64,000 bases of DNA from JBLMYQ01 sp050260055 (GTDB taxonomy: Bacteria > Bacillota > Clostridia > Acetivibrionales > UBA4821), in NCBI GenBank assembly GCA_050260055.1, contig JBLNBO010000022.1, positions 1 to 64,000 of the forward strand. Reading direction: 5' to 3'. Below are positions 8,412 through 17,700 of this stretch, one piece after another (within the stretch, counting starts at the first letter, position 1; the number at the start of each line of letters is the position of its first letter). The notes below the pieces were generated by a model that saw only the letters and a program-made list of their open reading frames with translations, ran no database searches and was not told the origin of the DNA. A program made the translations under genes and the position numbers.

Positions 8412-9185
8412 ATGCTTGTAAACAAAGTTGAGATTTGTGGTGTAAACACATCAAAGTTACCAGTTTTATCGAATGAACAAAAAAAGGAATTGTTTGTTAG
8501 GATACACAATGGAGATACAAGTGCTAGGGAAGAATTCATACAGGGAAACCTCAGACTGGTATTAAGTGTAATTCAGAGATTTAATAACAGAGGAGAGTAC
8601 GTTGATGACCTATTTCAGGTTGGATGCATAGGATTGATTAAGGCAATAGACAATTTTGATTTAAGTCAGAATGTTAAATTCTCAACTTATGCAGTTCCAA
8701 TGATAATCGGAGAAATAAGAAGATATTTAAGAGATAATAATTCAATTCGTGTCAGTAGATCCTTGAGAGATATTGCGTATAAGGCTTTGCAGGCAAAAGA
8801 AAGATTAATAAACAAGAATCAAAAAGAACCTACCATTGAGGAAATTGCCAAAGAATTAGGAGTAGCGAAAGAAGAAGTTGTTTTCGCATTAGATGCAATT
8901 CAGGACCCAGTTTCACTATTTGAACCTATATACCATGATGGTGGGGACGCAATATATGTTATGGACCAAGTAAGTGATGACAAGAATCATGATGAGAACT
9001 GGCTTGAAGAAATTTCTTTAAGAGAAGCAATGGCTAGACTAAATGATAGAGAGAAACTAATTTTAAATAAAAGGTTTTTTGAGGGTAGAACCCAAATGGA
9101 AGTGGCGGAAGAAATAGGGATTTCACAGGCGCAGGTATCAAGATTAGAAAAAAGTGCGCTCCTGCATATGAGAAAATACGTATAA
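8412..9185 (+). CDS. sigG: RNA polymerase sigma-G factor
   Basis: Late forespore sigma factor. The N-terminus NKVEICGVDTSKLPVL-type sequence is conserved (here NKVEICGVNTSKLPVL) and fixes the start at the ATG at 8412, which has GGAGGG upstream. The frame is open back to 8199, but that part is the repeat-like element. Region 2 (RLVLSVIQRFNNRGEYVDD), region 3 and the region 4 HTH (MEVAEEIGISQAQVSRLEK) are intact; the total is 257 residues. Expression in the forespore would need a sigma-F promoter, and no convincing one was found in the 240-bp gap after sigE. Confidence 0.97.
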   Translation: MLVNKVEICGVNTSKLPVLSNEQKKELFVRIHNGDTSAREEFIQGNLRLVLSVIQRFNNRGEYVDDLFQVGCIGLIKAIDNFDLSQNVKFSTYAVPMIIGEIRRYLRDNNSIRVSRSLRDIAYKALQAKERLINKNQKEPTIEEIAKELGVAKEEVVFALDAIQDPVSLFEPIYHDGGDAIYVMDQVSDDKNHDENWLEEISLREAMARLNDREKLILNKRFFEGRTQMEVAEEIGISQAQVSRLEKSALLHMRKYV

Positions 9186-9196
9186 CGGGGGTAATT

Positions 9197-9493
9197 ATGG
9201 GGAGAACAATGGATTTTCGGCAAAAAGAGGTCATTAACGTCTGCGATGGCAGAAGGCTAGGCTATATATGTGATGTTGATATTGATTTTGAATCTGGAAC
9301 CATAAAGGCTATAGTAGTGCCCGGGCCGGGAAGATTCCTTGGAATATTAGGGGGAGGGGAAGATATTGTCATACCTTGGGACAGCATAACCAAGGTTGGA
9401 ATTGACACAATCCTGGTTGACCTTGACGAAGGCGGAGGCAGAAAAAAGCAAAGAGAATTTCGTACATACGAATCAAGAGGGAGATACGGGTAA
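9197..9493 (+). CDS. ymxH: YlmC/YmxH family sporulation protein
   Basis: A 98-residue PRC-barrel-like protein that matches the YlmC/YmxH family found with sigG and other sporulation genes. The conserved features are DGRRLGYICDVDIDFESGTI and the PGPGRFLGILGGGEDIVIPW stretch. It lies 11 bp after sigG with GGGGG before its ATG, and a terminator follows it. The biochemical role is not known; sigma-G or coupled expression is inferred from position. Confidence 0.88.
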   Translation: MGRTMDFRQKEVINVCDGRRLGYICDVDIDFESGTIKAIVVPGPGRFLGILGGGEDIVIPWDSITKVGIDTILVDLDEGGGRKKQREFRTYESRGRYG

Positions 9494-9500
9494 CCTAATT

Positions 9501-9521
9501 AAGTCCGAAAGGACTTTTTTT
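9501..9521 (+). terminator. Intrinsic terminator after ymxH
   Basis: A 6-bp stem AAGTCC/GGACTT with a GAAA tetraloop, followed by seven T. It ends the spoIIG-sigG-ymxH transcript. Confidence 0.88.
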
Positions 9522-9553
9522 ATGTAAAAAATTCTATGTTGTTTGGATATTAA

Positions 9554-9582
9554 TTGAAATTTATTCCTAATCATGATACAAT
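9554..9582 (+). promoter_or_regulatory. SigA-type promoter with extended -10
   Basis: TTGAAA at 9554-9559, a 17-bp spacer, and TACAAT at 9577-9582 preceded by TGA (extended -10). It would produce a leader of about 170 nt before the gene at 9762. The leader holds two tiny frames behind or near purine-rich sites (ATG at 9678, 12 codons; ATG at 9717, 9 codons). Whether they are translated is unknown. Confidence 0.6.
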
Positions 9583-9761
9583 AGTAATGTTATGGTCAAT
9601 TAAATAATGGAAAGGAGTATGCTTAATAAAAGGATACTGGACGTAAAATTATAGAATATAATTCTTATTTTTTTAAGATGGAAGGAGGACTGTTGAAGGA
9701 TAAAGGATTTGAGTAAATGCTGGAATGTAAAAATGAGGGTCGTTGAAAGGAGAGATTTTTA

Positions 9762-11573
9762 GTGAGAAGAAATCCTGTTTTGTTTATATTGGCAGCTGTT
9801 GTGGTGGCTTTCTTGACTTGGTTGATATGCCCGCCGATTTCTCTTGGCTTCGGTGAGTATGCTTTGTTCTGGTTAATTATGATTTTCCTTCTTGTCTGGT
9901 CATTAGTTCCGGCAGGACTATGGGATGAAGATGTTGCTGTAACAATATGCCTAGTGCTTTTAGTCCTCTACTTCTTATATGCCATTACCGGCTGGGGACT
10001 ATTCAGAGCTGATTCTTATTACAATCAATTAGGCAAACCTGCGGAAAAGGAATTCACCGAGTCAATTGTTCCTATTGATGTAAACAAACTCCCGATTGTA
10101 GATGCAAACCTGGCTAAGAAGCTGGGCGACAAGAGATTGGGAGAAGAAAAAGCTTTGGGAAGCATTTGCGAGCTGGGTGAATTCACACTCCAGAGCGTAA
10201 AAGGAGACCTGGTTTGGGTAGCTCCGCTTCTCCATAGAGGATTTTTCCAATGGCTTGATAATCAGGATGGAACGCCGGGCTATATCACGGTTTCTGCGAC
10301 AAATCCGCAGGATGTTAAGCTTGTTCAGGAACTTGATGGCAAAAAGCTCTTCATCAAATACCAGCCTAATGCGTATTGGGGCGACGATTTACAGCGCCAT
10401 ATTTGGTCAAATGGTTTTCTTACCAAAGGAATCACGGATTTTACCTTTGAAATTGATGATTCCGGCCAAATGTACTATACCGCCACCACATATAGAACAG
10501 AGGTAAGCTGGGGTGGTAATGAAGCAACTGGTACGATAGTAATCAATGCGCAAACCGGAGAGCTTAAGGCATACTCCATTCAAGATACCCCGAAATGGGT
10601 AGACCGGATTCAGCCCAAATCCTTTGTTACTTCTCAAGTTGCCAATTGGGGAGATTATGTCCATGGCTACATCAATCTGCAAGACAAAGACAGATTAATG
10701 ATAGCTGACGGTTCTGCCAATTCAGACAGCGATGATGAATCCGACAGCCAGGCTGAAGACAGTAATGATGGGGCTATCTTGGTATATTCCAATGGGACCT
10801 GTTATTATTTCATGGGCCTTACTTCTGTAGGAAAGGACCAGTCAACCGTAGGGTTCATGCTGGTTAACAGCAGGACCAAGGAAGCATTCTACTACCACAT
10901 GGCAGGTGCCTTCGAAAGCTCGGCCATGAAATCGGCAGAAGGAAAGGTGCAGAATTTTGGATATTCTGCCTCCATACCGATTCCAATTAATTTGGACGGT
11001 ATCCCGACTTATTTCATGACTTTGAAAGATCAGGAGGGACTTATAAAAGGTTATGCCATGGTAAACATTCAGGATTACTCTTTGGTAGGTATAGGAGAAT
11101 CTTTGCAGGAGGCAAAAAACAACTACAAAGCTGCCTTGTATTCCAGTGGAAACAGCCAGGCTCTTAGCCAAACAGCATTGATCAAGAAGACTGGAGGCCT
11201 GGTGCAAAGGATTTCGAGTGCAGTAAAGAGCGGTAATACCTATTACTACATTCTGCTCGACTCGAATCCGAATCAAGCCTTTGTTGCAAAGGTTGATTTA
11301 TCGCTTGAACTTCCGCTTACCTTTGTCGGAGATCAGGTTGAACTTTCTTATATCGATTCCGGGAATTCGGAAGCAGATATTCGAGCATTCGATAACCTGA
11401 GAATTAATCTCAAGAAGACACAGGAGCAAATTCAGGTCGAACAACAGGCTAAAGAGGTTCAGGCAAAAGTTGATAAGGGGCTTACTGAAGAAGCAAAAGC
11501 AGACAAGGCTCTTGAAGGGCTCAGTGAAAAAGACAAAGCTGAGCTTCTGAAAAAGCTCCAGAGTCAGCAATAA
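9762..11573 (+). CDS. Uncharacterised membrane-anchored protein with large extracytoplasmic domain
   Basis: Not recognised as a named family. The 603 residues start at a GTG behind AAAGGAGAG. Three hydrophobic segments (about residues 5-25, 30-50 and 57-78) are followed by about 470 residues without membrane segments, presumably outside the cell. There is a Ser/Asp-rich acidic patch near 318-335 (SANSDSDDESDSQAEDSN) and a charged, helical C-terminal tail from about 540. Codon third positions are visibly richer in G/C than in the neighbours, which may mean transfer. It has its own promoter and a bidirectional terminator, so it is monocistronic. Confidence 0.75.
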   Translation: MRRNPVLFILAAVVVAFLTWLICPPISLGFGEYALFWLIMIFLLVWSLVPAGLWDEDVAVTICLVLLVLYFLYAITGWGLFRADSYYNQLGKPAEKEFTESIVPIDVNKLPIVDANLAKKLGDKRLGEEKALGSICELGEFTLQSVKGDLVWVAPLLHRGFFQWLDNQDGTPGYITVSATNPQDVKLVQELDGKKLFIKYQPNAYWGDDLQRHIWSNGFLTKGITDFTFEIDDSGQMYYTATTYRTEVSWGGNEATGTIVINAQTGELKAYSIQDTPKWVDRIQPKSFVTSQVANWGDYVHGYINLQDKDRLMIADGSANSDSDDESDSQAEDSNDGAILVYSNGTCYYFMGLTSVGKDQSTVGFMLVNSRTKEAFYYHMAGAFESSAMKSAEGKVQNFGYSASIPIPINLDGIPTYFMTLKDQEGLIKGYAMVNIQDYSLVGIGESLQEAKNNYKAALYSSGNSQALSQTALIKKTGGLVQRISSAVKSGNTYYYILLDSNPNQAFVAKVDLSLELPLTFVGDQVELSYIDSGNSEADIRAFDNLRINLKKTQEQIQVEQQAKEVQAKVDKGLTEEAKADKALEGLSEKDKAELLKKLQSQQ

Positions 11574-11575
11574 TT

Positions 11576-11613
11576 AAAAAGAGAAGCGTCCGAAAGGGCG
11601 CTTCTCTTTCTTT
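11576..11613. terminator. Bidirectional terminator between convergent genes
   Basis: An 11-bp stem (11581-11591 against 11596-11606) with a GAAA loop is flanked by A-rich sequence on the left and T-rich sequence on the right. It can serve both the plus-strand gene ending at 11573 and the minus-strand kinase gene ending at 11613. Confidence 0.88.
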
Positions 11614-12842
11614 TAATTTATCTCTATTGGTATCGCCACATAAAAGGTTGAACCCTTACCTTCTTCAGATTCAAACCAAATTCTGCCTCCAAATCTCCCT
11701 TTTACAATCGCATTTGAAACATAGAGCCCTAATCCTGCTGCTTCCATACCTTTTGAGGATACAGCTCCTTTGAAGATTTCCTTTTTTATTCTGTCTGGAA
11801 TACCTTTACCGCAATCCTTAATGCTGAACTTTATATTTTCATTATTTTTTTCTACCAGCAAGTCTATTTGTCCGCTTTTTCTTTCATACGCATCAATAGA
11901 ATTCTTAATTATGTTTGTCAGAACATACATAAGTTCAGTATACTTGCCTTTTATTTCTGTTGATGTATCTAAGCTAATCGCAGCTTTTAAGGTACAGCCT
12001 TTCCTGATTAATTCTTCTTCCATCATCAGTTTTATACTTTTTATAAGCACATCAAGCGTAAAAGTTTGGCCTTGGGAGTCCTGCCTTATTTCCCTTGCCT
12101 GATTTCCGACAGCATTTAATGCTTTTTGCATACCTTCGCAAAAGCCTTTTAACTTATCCACCTGTTCGGCAATTGTTTGAGTAATTCCTCCACATGTTTC
12201 GCTATTGATGGGAGAGTCATGTATGGCGTTATATAAATTTTTGGCCAGCCTATCCAATATGCTTTGTGTATTTGAAATACACACCATTCTGCTTGCCATA
12301 TGCTCTGATATGCTTCCCATCATTTCTCCCAGAGAGGCAAGTCTTTCCTGTTCAATTAGTTTTTCCTGACTTTCCTTAATAGAGTTTATGGTTTGGTGTG
12401 CAAGAGAAACTTCTTCAAACATTCTTTTGTTTTCACGGATAATATAGCAAGTCCTCATAGCAGCTGCAACCCAAAGCAGAAGTTTTTCCATTCCCTCGGT
12501 TTTATCATGATATCCTTGAATGTTAAGCAACTCAAGCATTTCAAGAGGGGGTTTTTCTCCTGCATAGCCGGTTTGTAAGACAATAACAACTTCACTGTTG
12601 AATCCTCTTATTTCTTTTACAACCTGTTCGCCAGTAAAGCCGGGCATAAAATAATCAAGAAGCATAATATCTACTTGCTGGTTTCTTACAATCTCAACTG
12701 CTTCTTGCCCGCTATATGTACTGATTACATTGTATCCTTCACTTTTAAGAAGTGGGACTATCAACTCAACAACTTCTTCCTGGTCATCTACTACTAAAAT
12801 TGTGTAATCTTCCTTATTAATAGCATTTTTTTCTTGAAGCAT
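11613..12842 (-). CDS. Receiver-histidine kinase hybrid protein with altered H-box
   Basis: Two-component protein of 409 residues without membrane segments. An N-terminal receiver domain (about 12-130) has acidic pair Asp19-Asp20, phospho-acceptor Asp63, Thr91 and Lys114. A coiled stretch, a HisKA-like helix (RLASLGEMMGS, 167-177) and a HATPase domain with DCGKGIPD and GLGLYVS follow. In the partner kinase the equivalent helix has His at its 14th position; here that residue is Glu180 and His is at 181. ATG at 12842 is preferred, with GGGGTG at 12849-12855; a GTG at 12851 overlaps the upstream stop. It is last in a three-gene operon. Confidence 0.85.
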   Translation of the reverse strand: MLQEKNAINKEDYTILVVDDQEEVVELIVPLLKSEGYNVISTYSGQEAVEIVRNQQVDIMLLDYFMPGFTGEQVVKEIRGFNSEVVIVLQTGYAGEKPPLEMLELLNIQGYHDKTEGMEKLLLWVAAAMRTCYIIRENKRMFEEVSLAHQTINSIKESQEKLIEQERLASLGEMMGSISEHMASRMVCISNTQSILDRLAKNLYNAIHDSPINSETCGGITQTIAEQVDKLKGFCEGMQKALNAVGNQAREIRQDSQGQTFTLDVLIKSIKLMMEEELIRKGCTLKAAISLDTSTEIKGKYTELMYVLTNIIKNSIDAYERKSGQIDLLVEKNNENIKFSIKDCGKGIPDRIKKEIFKGAVSSKGMEAAGLGLYVSNAIVKGRFGGRIWFESEEGKGSTFYVAIPIEIN

Positions 12843-12847
12843 ATAAA

Positions 12848-14686
12848 TCACCCCGCTTTTATTTTTTCAACTTGAGTTTTTATTATTGGAATGGATATAT
12901 AGAATTTAGTTCCTTTGCCTTCTTCTGTTTCGAACCACATTTTGCCATTAAAATGGCCTGTTACAATGGAATAAGACAAATAAAGTCCCAGACCGGTACC
13001 TTGAGTTCCTTTAGTAGTAAGCATTTTAGAAAATATTCCTTCTCTATACATTTCAGGAATTCCACCTGCATTATCTTCTACCGTAATTATTATTCTTTTT
13101 TCTTCTTTATGACTCTTCAACTCTATCTTTCCAGGGTTGGCATCATATGCCTGTATAGCATTTACGACTAAGTTGGTTATAACCTGCCCCAGCTTACCAG
13201 GGTCTCCTTTTACTATGGTGTTATCCCCTGCTGAAACTTCTAATTCGCATCCTGAACTTTTAATCTGGTGATTAAGAAGTGTCCTTATATCTTCAAAAAC
13301 GGTAGAAACATAGAAATCCTGTATGTTTTCGCCGCTAAGATTTCTGGTATGATTTCTTATACTGTTTACGATTTTTACGATTTTCTGGCTGGCATTAGAG
13401 CTATTTGATATCTGATGTAGTATTTCATTTTCAATTTCCTTTCTTTTTTCAGGTGTCATATTTTCATTGTCAAATGAATCACGATATTTAATAAAAAGCC
13501 TTTCTATAAATGTCATTCCACCCATAATAACTGATAAGGGACTGTTTATATCATGAGCAACTCCACCTGCAAGCTCACCGAGTGATGCAAGACGTTCGCG
13601 TTCTAAAAGCTGACTTTGCGTTTGCTTAATTAATTCCATATCCTTTTTATGTTCTGTAATATCCTTCAAAAGAATAATCGTACCAATATGGCTATTGTTT
13701 TTTATGATAGGTGTTATTTCTACAGCAAAGTATTTATCAAATTCTTTGGCTATGATTTGCTTTTCAAAAGCAAGCGGTTTTTTCTCTTTTATAGCTCCTA
13801 GTATATATCTGGTAAGCTTCTCTGCATCAATATTATTTGTGTTTCCTTCAGGGTTCAATATCTTGGTAATACTTTCTTTACGCTTTACGGTAAATATATT
13901 AGAAAATGTGTCTATAAAGGTTTTATTATAATCGATTGCTTCAAGGTCCTCGTTGATTATTACGTAGCTGTCCGAGATTTGATCCACCACATTTTGTAGC
14001 GCTATAGGTACTATGTTAAGAAAATCAAATTTGAAAATGGCAAATGCCAAACAAATAATGGTAAAGGAAAAAGCTACTGGTGTAATATAAATTGGTAACG
14101 TCATAATATGAAAGTTTTCAAAGATGTTAAATACAAAAGGAATACTTGTACCTAAAATTATTAACAACGATTGTCTTGAAAAGAATCCTGAATTCTTTAT
14201 TGAATAATATAGCAAATATGTCAATCCTACAAACAAATATAGATACAAAATAATCGTATGAATATAATAAAACTTGCCATATTCCGTCAAAGTATTGATC
14301 GGAGAATACTTTACAAAGAATAAATGATGGTATTTATTTGTAAGTATAATTGGATAATCAATAATTGGAAATAAAAATATAAGTTTATTCTTCCAATTAA
14401 AGCTAATTTCTGTATACGCAAATGCTAAACCCACAAAAACTAGCGAAACCGGAAGAAAACACACACCCAAAAAATAAAAATATACAAAGAACATATTGGT
14501 AAAGTTACTTAAACCTAAAAGAAAATTGCCAAAGCTCCATATAAATAACGATAATATAATGCCTAAAAAAGCATAATGAATATGCCTTTTATTTTTCATT
14601 TTTAATATATAAAAGCCCAAGCTAGCTATTAATATTAAAGAAATACATAACAGTCCAAACCAAATATCTAATTCCGTAATAATCAC
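12848..14686 (-). CDS. Seven-TM sensor histidine kinase with PAS domain
   Basis: Membrane histidine kinase of 612 residues. Seven hydrophobic segments (about 8-30, 38-58, 66-92, 100-118, 140-162, 173-190 and 198-222) resemble the N-terminal HisK_7TM receptor module. A PAS domain (about 235-345), the dimerisation helix with His378 in GGVAHDINSP, and a HATPase domain (DNAGGIPE, GTGLGLYLS) follow. The start is GTG at 14686. It begins only 20 bp after the assembly-line gene and overlaps the receiver-kinase gene start region, so the three genes are probably one transcript. The ligand is unknown. Confidence 0.88.
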   Translation of the reverse strand: MIITELDIWFGLLCISLILIASLGFYILKMKNKRHIHYAFLGIILSLFIWSFGNFLLGLSNFTNMFFVYFYFLGVCFLPVSLVFVGLAFAYTEISFNWKNKLIFLFPIIDYPIILTNKYHHLFFVKYSPINTLTEYGKFYYIHTIILYLYLFVGLTYLLYYSIKNSGFFSRQSLLIILGTSIPFVFNIFENFHIMTLPIYITPVAFSFTIICLAFAIFKFDFLNIVPIALQNVVDQISDSYVIINEDLEAIDYNKTFIDTFSNIFTVKRKESITKILNPEGNTNNIDAEKLTRYILGAIKEKKPLAFEKQIIAKEFDKYFAVEITPIIKNNSHIGTIILLKDITEHKKDMELIKQTQSQLLERERLASLGELAGGVAHDINSPLSVIMGGMTFIERLFIKYRDSFDNENMTPEKRKEIENEILHQISNSSNASQKIVKIVNSIRNHTRNLSGENIQDFYVSTVFEDIRTLLNHQIKSSGCELEVSAGDNTIVKGDPGKLGQVITNLVVNAIQAYDANPGKIELKSHKEEKRIIITVEDNAGGIPEMYREGIFSKMLTTKGTQGTGLGLYLSYSIVTGHFNGKMWFETEEGKGTKFYISIPIIKTQVEKIKAG

Positions 14687-14706
14687 CTACTTATGTTGAA
14701 TTTTAG

Positions 14707-17700
14707 TTATATATAATTTACCTCTTTCATATAATTAATAATTTTCTGCATGTACTCTGCATTTATCGGAGGCCATTCAAAACCGAGCTGTTTTAGGTAT
14801 GAAAGAGTAATTTCAGAATTTAGTTTAACACTTGTCTTGAATTTCAGTTGACTTTCTTCATCAAAATCATTAATAATACCTTTCAACTTGATCCGGCTTG
14901 ATTCGTCAGATATTACTTTCTTAATTAATTCTTTAAACTCATCTTGATCCAAACATTTAATTTCAATTCCTAAATCTCTAAATAATTCTATAATTTGGGA
15001 TACATTATTTATGTTATGGTTATATAAATGGAATACTCTGCCTAAAGACTCTTCTTTCATAAGTATCCTCACGATTGCTTTACTGCAATAATCTACAGGT
15101 GTAAAATCAAAAGCCTCGTTAAGAATGTTTTTTGATACAGCTCCTATAGAAATTATAGATTTTATAATATTATAGAATGCATTTTGTGTAATATTTTTCT
15201 GAAAATGGCCGTCTGTAAATCTGCCGGTTAAGTTGCCGACTCTTAATACAGCTATTTTGGCTCCTGCTTTTATATACTTATTAAGTAATATTTCTGCTTC
15301 ATATTTACTTCTTACATAAGGATTATCAAAATAATTCTGACCTATATATAAATCATTTTCTGTAAACACTTTTAATTTATTTTTGTCCTTGGTAGCAACT
15401 AAATATTGGCCTGAGATACCCATTGTAGAAGTATATAGCAGGGGCTTGTTATTTTCCTGACAAAACTTAACTACTTTTTCAGTACCTCTGATATTTATTT
15501 CTTCAAAATTAGAATAATCTCCATAATAACTAACCAAAGCACCTGCATGGATAGTTGCATCAATCTTGTTTTGCAGCTGTATATATTCATCTTGTTCCAG
15601 CCCTAAATATTCTAAGGTAATATCTCCATTAACGGTAAATACCCTCTTGTCAATAACTGAAGCATGCGTATTGCCAAAATAAAACTTTAAAGTGTCTTTC
15701 AAGCGTTCTCTTGCATTATTATTAGTTTTTGCCCTTACTAAACAATATATATTTGATCTTGTGCTGGTTAACAATTCATTCAAGATATGTGAGCCCAAAT
15801 AGCCTGTGGCGCCTATTAAAAGAAGGTTTGAATAGTGCATATCTTCTTTGTTTATACTTATTATTTTGGTATTAATGTCTTTTACTGCAACACTTTTTCC
15901 ATCATTAACTTCTGCTACATTTTCAGTACCATTTTTATCCATACTAATTATAACATTTGATAATTGTCTAATCGTCCTATATTTATAAATATCTTGAGTA
16001 GTCAAATTCCAATTATATTTTAATAGACTTACTTGAAGTTGAATTGCTTTTAATGAATCTCCTCCTAATTCGAAAAAATCATCATCAATTCCGACTTTTT
16101 TGGTTCTAAGTATTTGTTCCCAAATCTGTGCAAGTGTCTTTTCTATTTCATTTTCTGGAGCCGCGTAATTACTCTTGCTATAATTTATGCCTTCAAATAT
16201 AGGCAATTTAAGCAGTCTTCTGCTAGTAAAATAGGTTAGCGGTAATATGTATTCTTTTAGCTTTACTTTTCCAAGTATTTTTGTATCACATAAATTGTAT
16301 TCGGCGAAAGTGGGTAAGCTGTTTTCTGCTCCATTCATGTCTTTCTCTGATATTAGAATATGGTCAGATGCAATAATTTTCTCTGGTTCTAATGCTTCAA
16401 CAATTTCACAACTTTTCTCATACGCTTGGTTATAATAAAACTCTATATGCTCAATTTGCTGGGGCAAACAACTTACCTCTCCCTTATATTCGGCATGCTT
16501 TTCATATTTTTTAACAATGCTCCATTGCAGTCTTTCTATAAAATCCAATATCGGTTTATTCTTTTCTGTAGGTATATAATTTGCCACTATTTGTTTGATT
16601 CCAAGTTCTTCGGCAAACCTTCTTATGCCTGAAAATACTGCATCTTCGACTCTTCTTCCCAATATTCTACAGCTTAATAAAAAGGTATCGATAAATAATT
16701 TACTTCCTTGATCCTTTAATATTACCAGCCCGATTATGCCATAATCCCCCAATCTATCAGAAGCTTCAATGGCAAAACATTTTGTTTTCTTATCCTTAAT
16801 AAGCTTGCTGATTTCTTCTTCGCTTCGCCTAATTGTACTGAGGTTAAACTGGTTGGTTCTCTGTGTCATTTGGGACACTCTAGGAATCTCAACATCATGA
16901 ATCAATCTCATGCTAACCTTAATTCCAAGATTTCTTATAAAATCTTCTAGTGAAAGCCCAGTATTTTTAATCTCTTTTCTTTTTTTCTCCGCTTGATACA
17001 TGGTGGTCCTTAGAGAATCTTCCTTTGTAACCTTTACCTTATCAAATGCCCACACATGTTTTAAGAACATAGGTATAAACTCTTCTTCTGTAGGCAGTTG
17101 AAGAGTCAATACTTCGGGATGATTTTCAACCATTTTTGAGCATTCTATTGGATTGTCATCTATAAATATGAAGCTATCCAAGCCCAAGTTCAATTCATTT
17201 GCTATATCTTTTATGTTTTGACTTTTTTCTTCCCAGTTTACTTTCCAACTTGCTATATTGTTCTTTCTAAGTATCATTTCCTGATTCGTTTCAAATACTT
17301 CTATTACATCCTTTTCATTATTCTTACTGCAAACTGCAAGCAAAAATCCTTCTCTGTTCTTTTCAAACAAAAATTCCTGTAGTATTTTATATCCTCCCTG
17401 GACTTTAACTCCAAGAGCTCCTTGCTCTCCGCATATACCTTCCCAGATAGTGTTGTCGCAGTCCACTACTATTACCTTGAAATGCTGCCTCATTACAGCA
17501 CATATTTTTCTTGCGAGTTCTGTTCCAAATGCAGCATAATACTCTTCCGTAAAAGGCATATGCCCCTCTTTGTCTTTTATGCTGTCAAATACCTCCTGAA
17601 TACTGTACATTTCCTGAACATCACTTAATTCTACAACATAAATGTTTTTATGCTCGAGAAGCATTCCTTTGAAACGATGATTCAGGTCATTGATTTTGGT

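Noticed and set aside
10842..11276. Minus-strand frame of 144 codons within the large unknown gene
   Set aside because: It lies fully inside a well-supported plus-strand gene with a promoter and terminator, and has no ribosome site.
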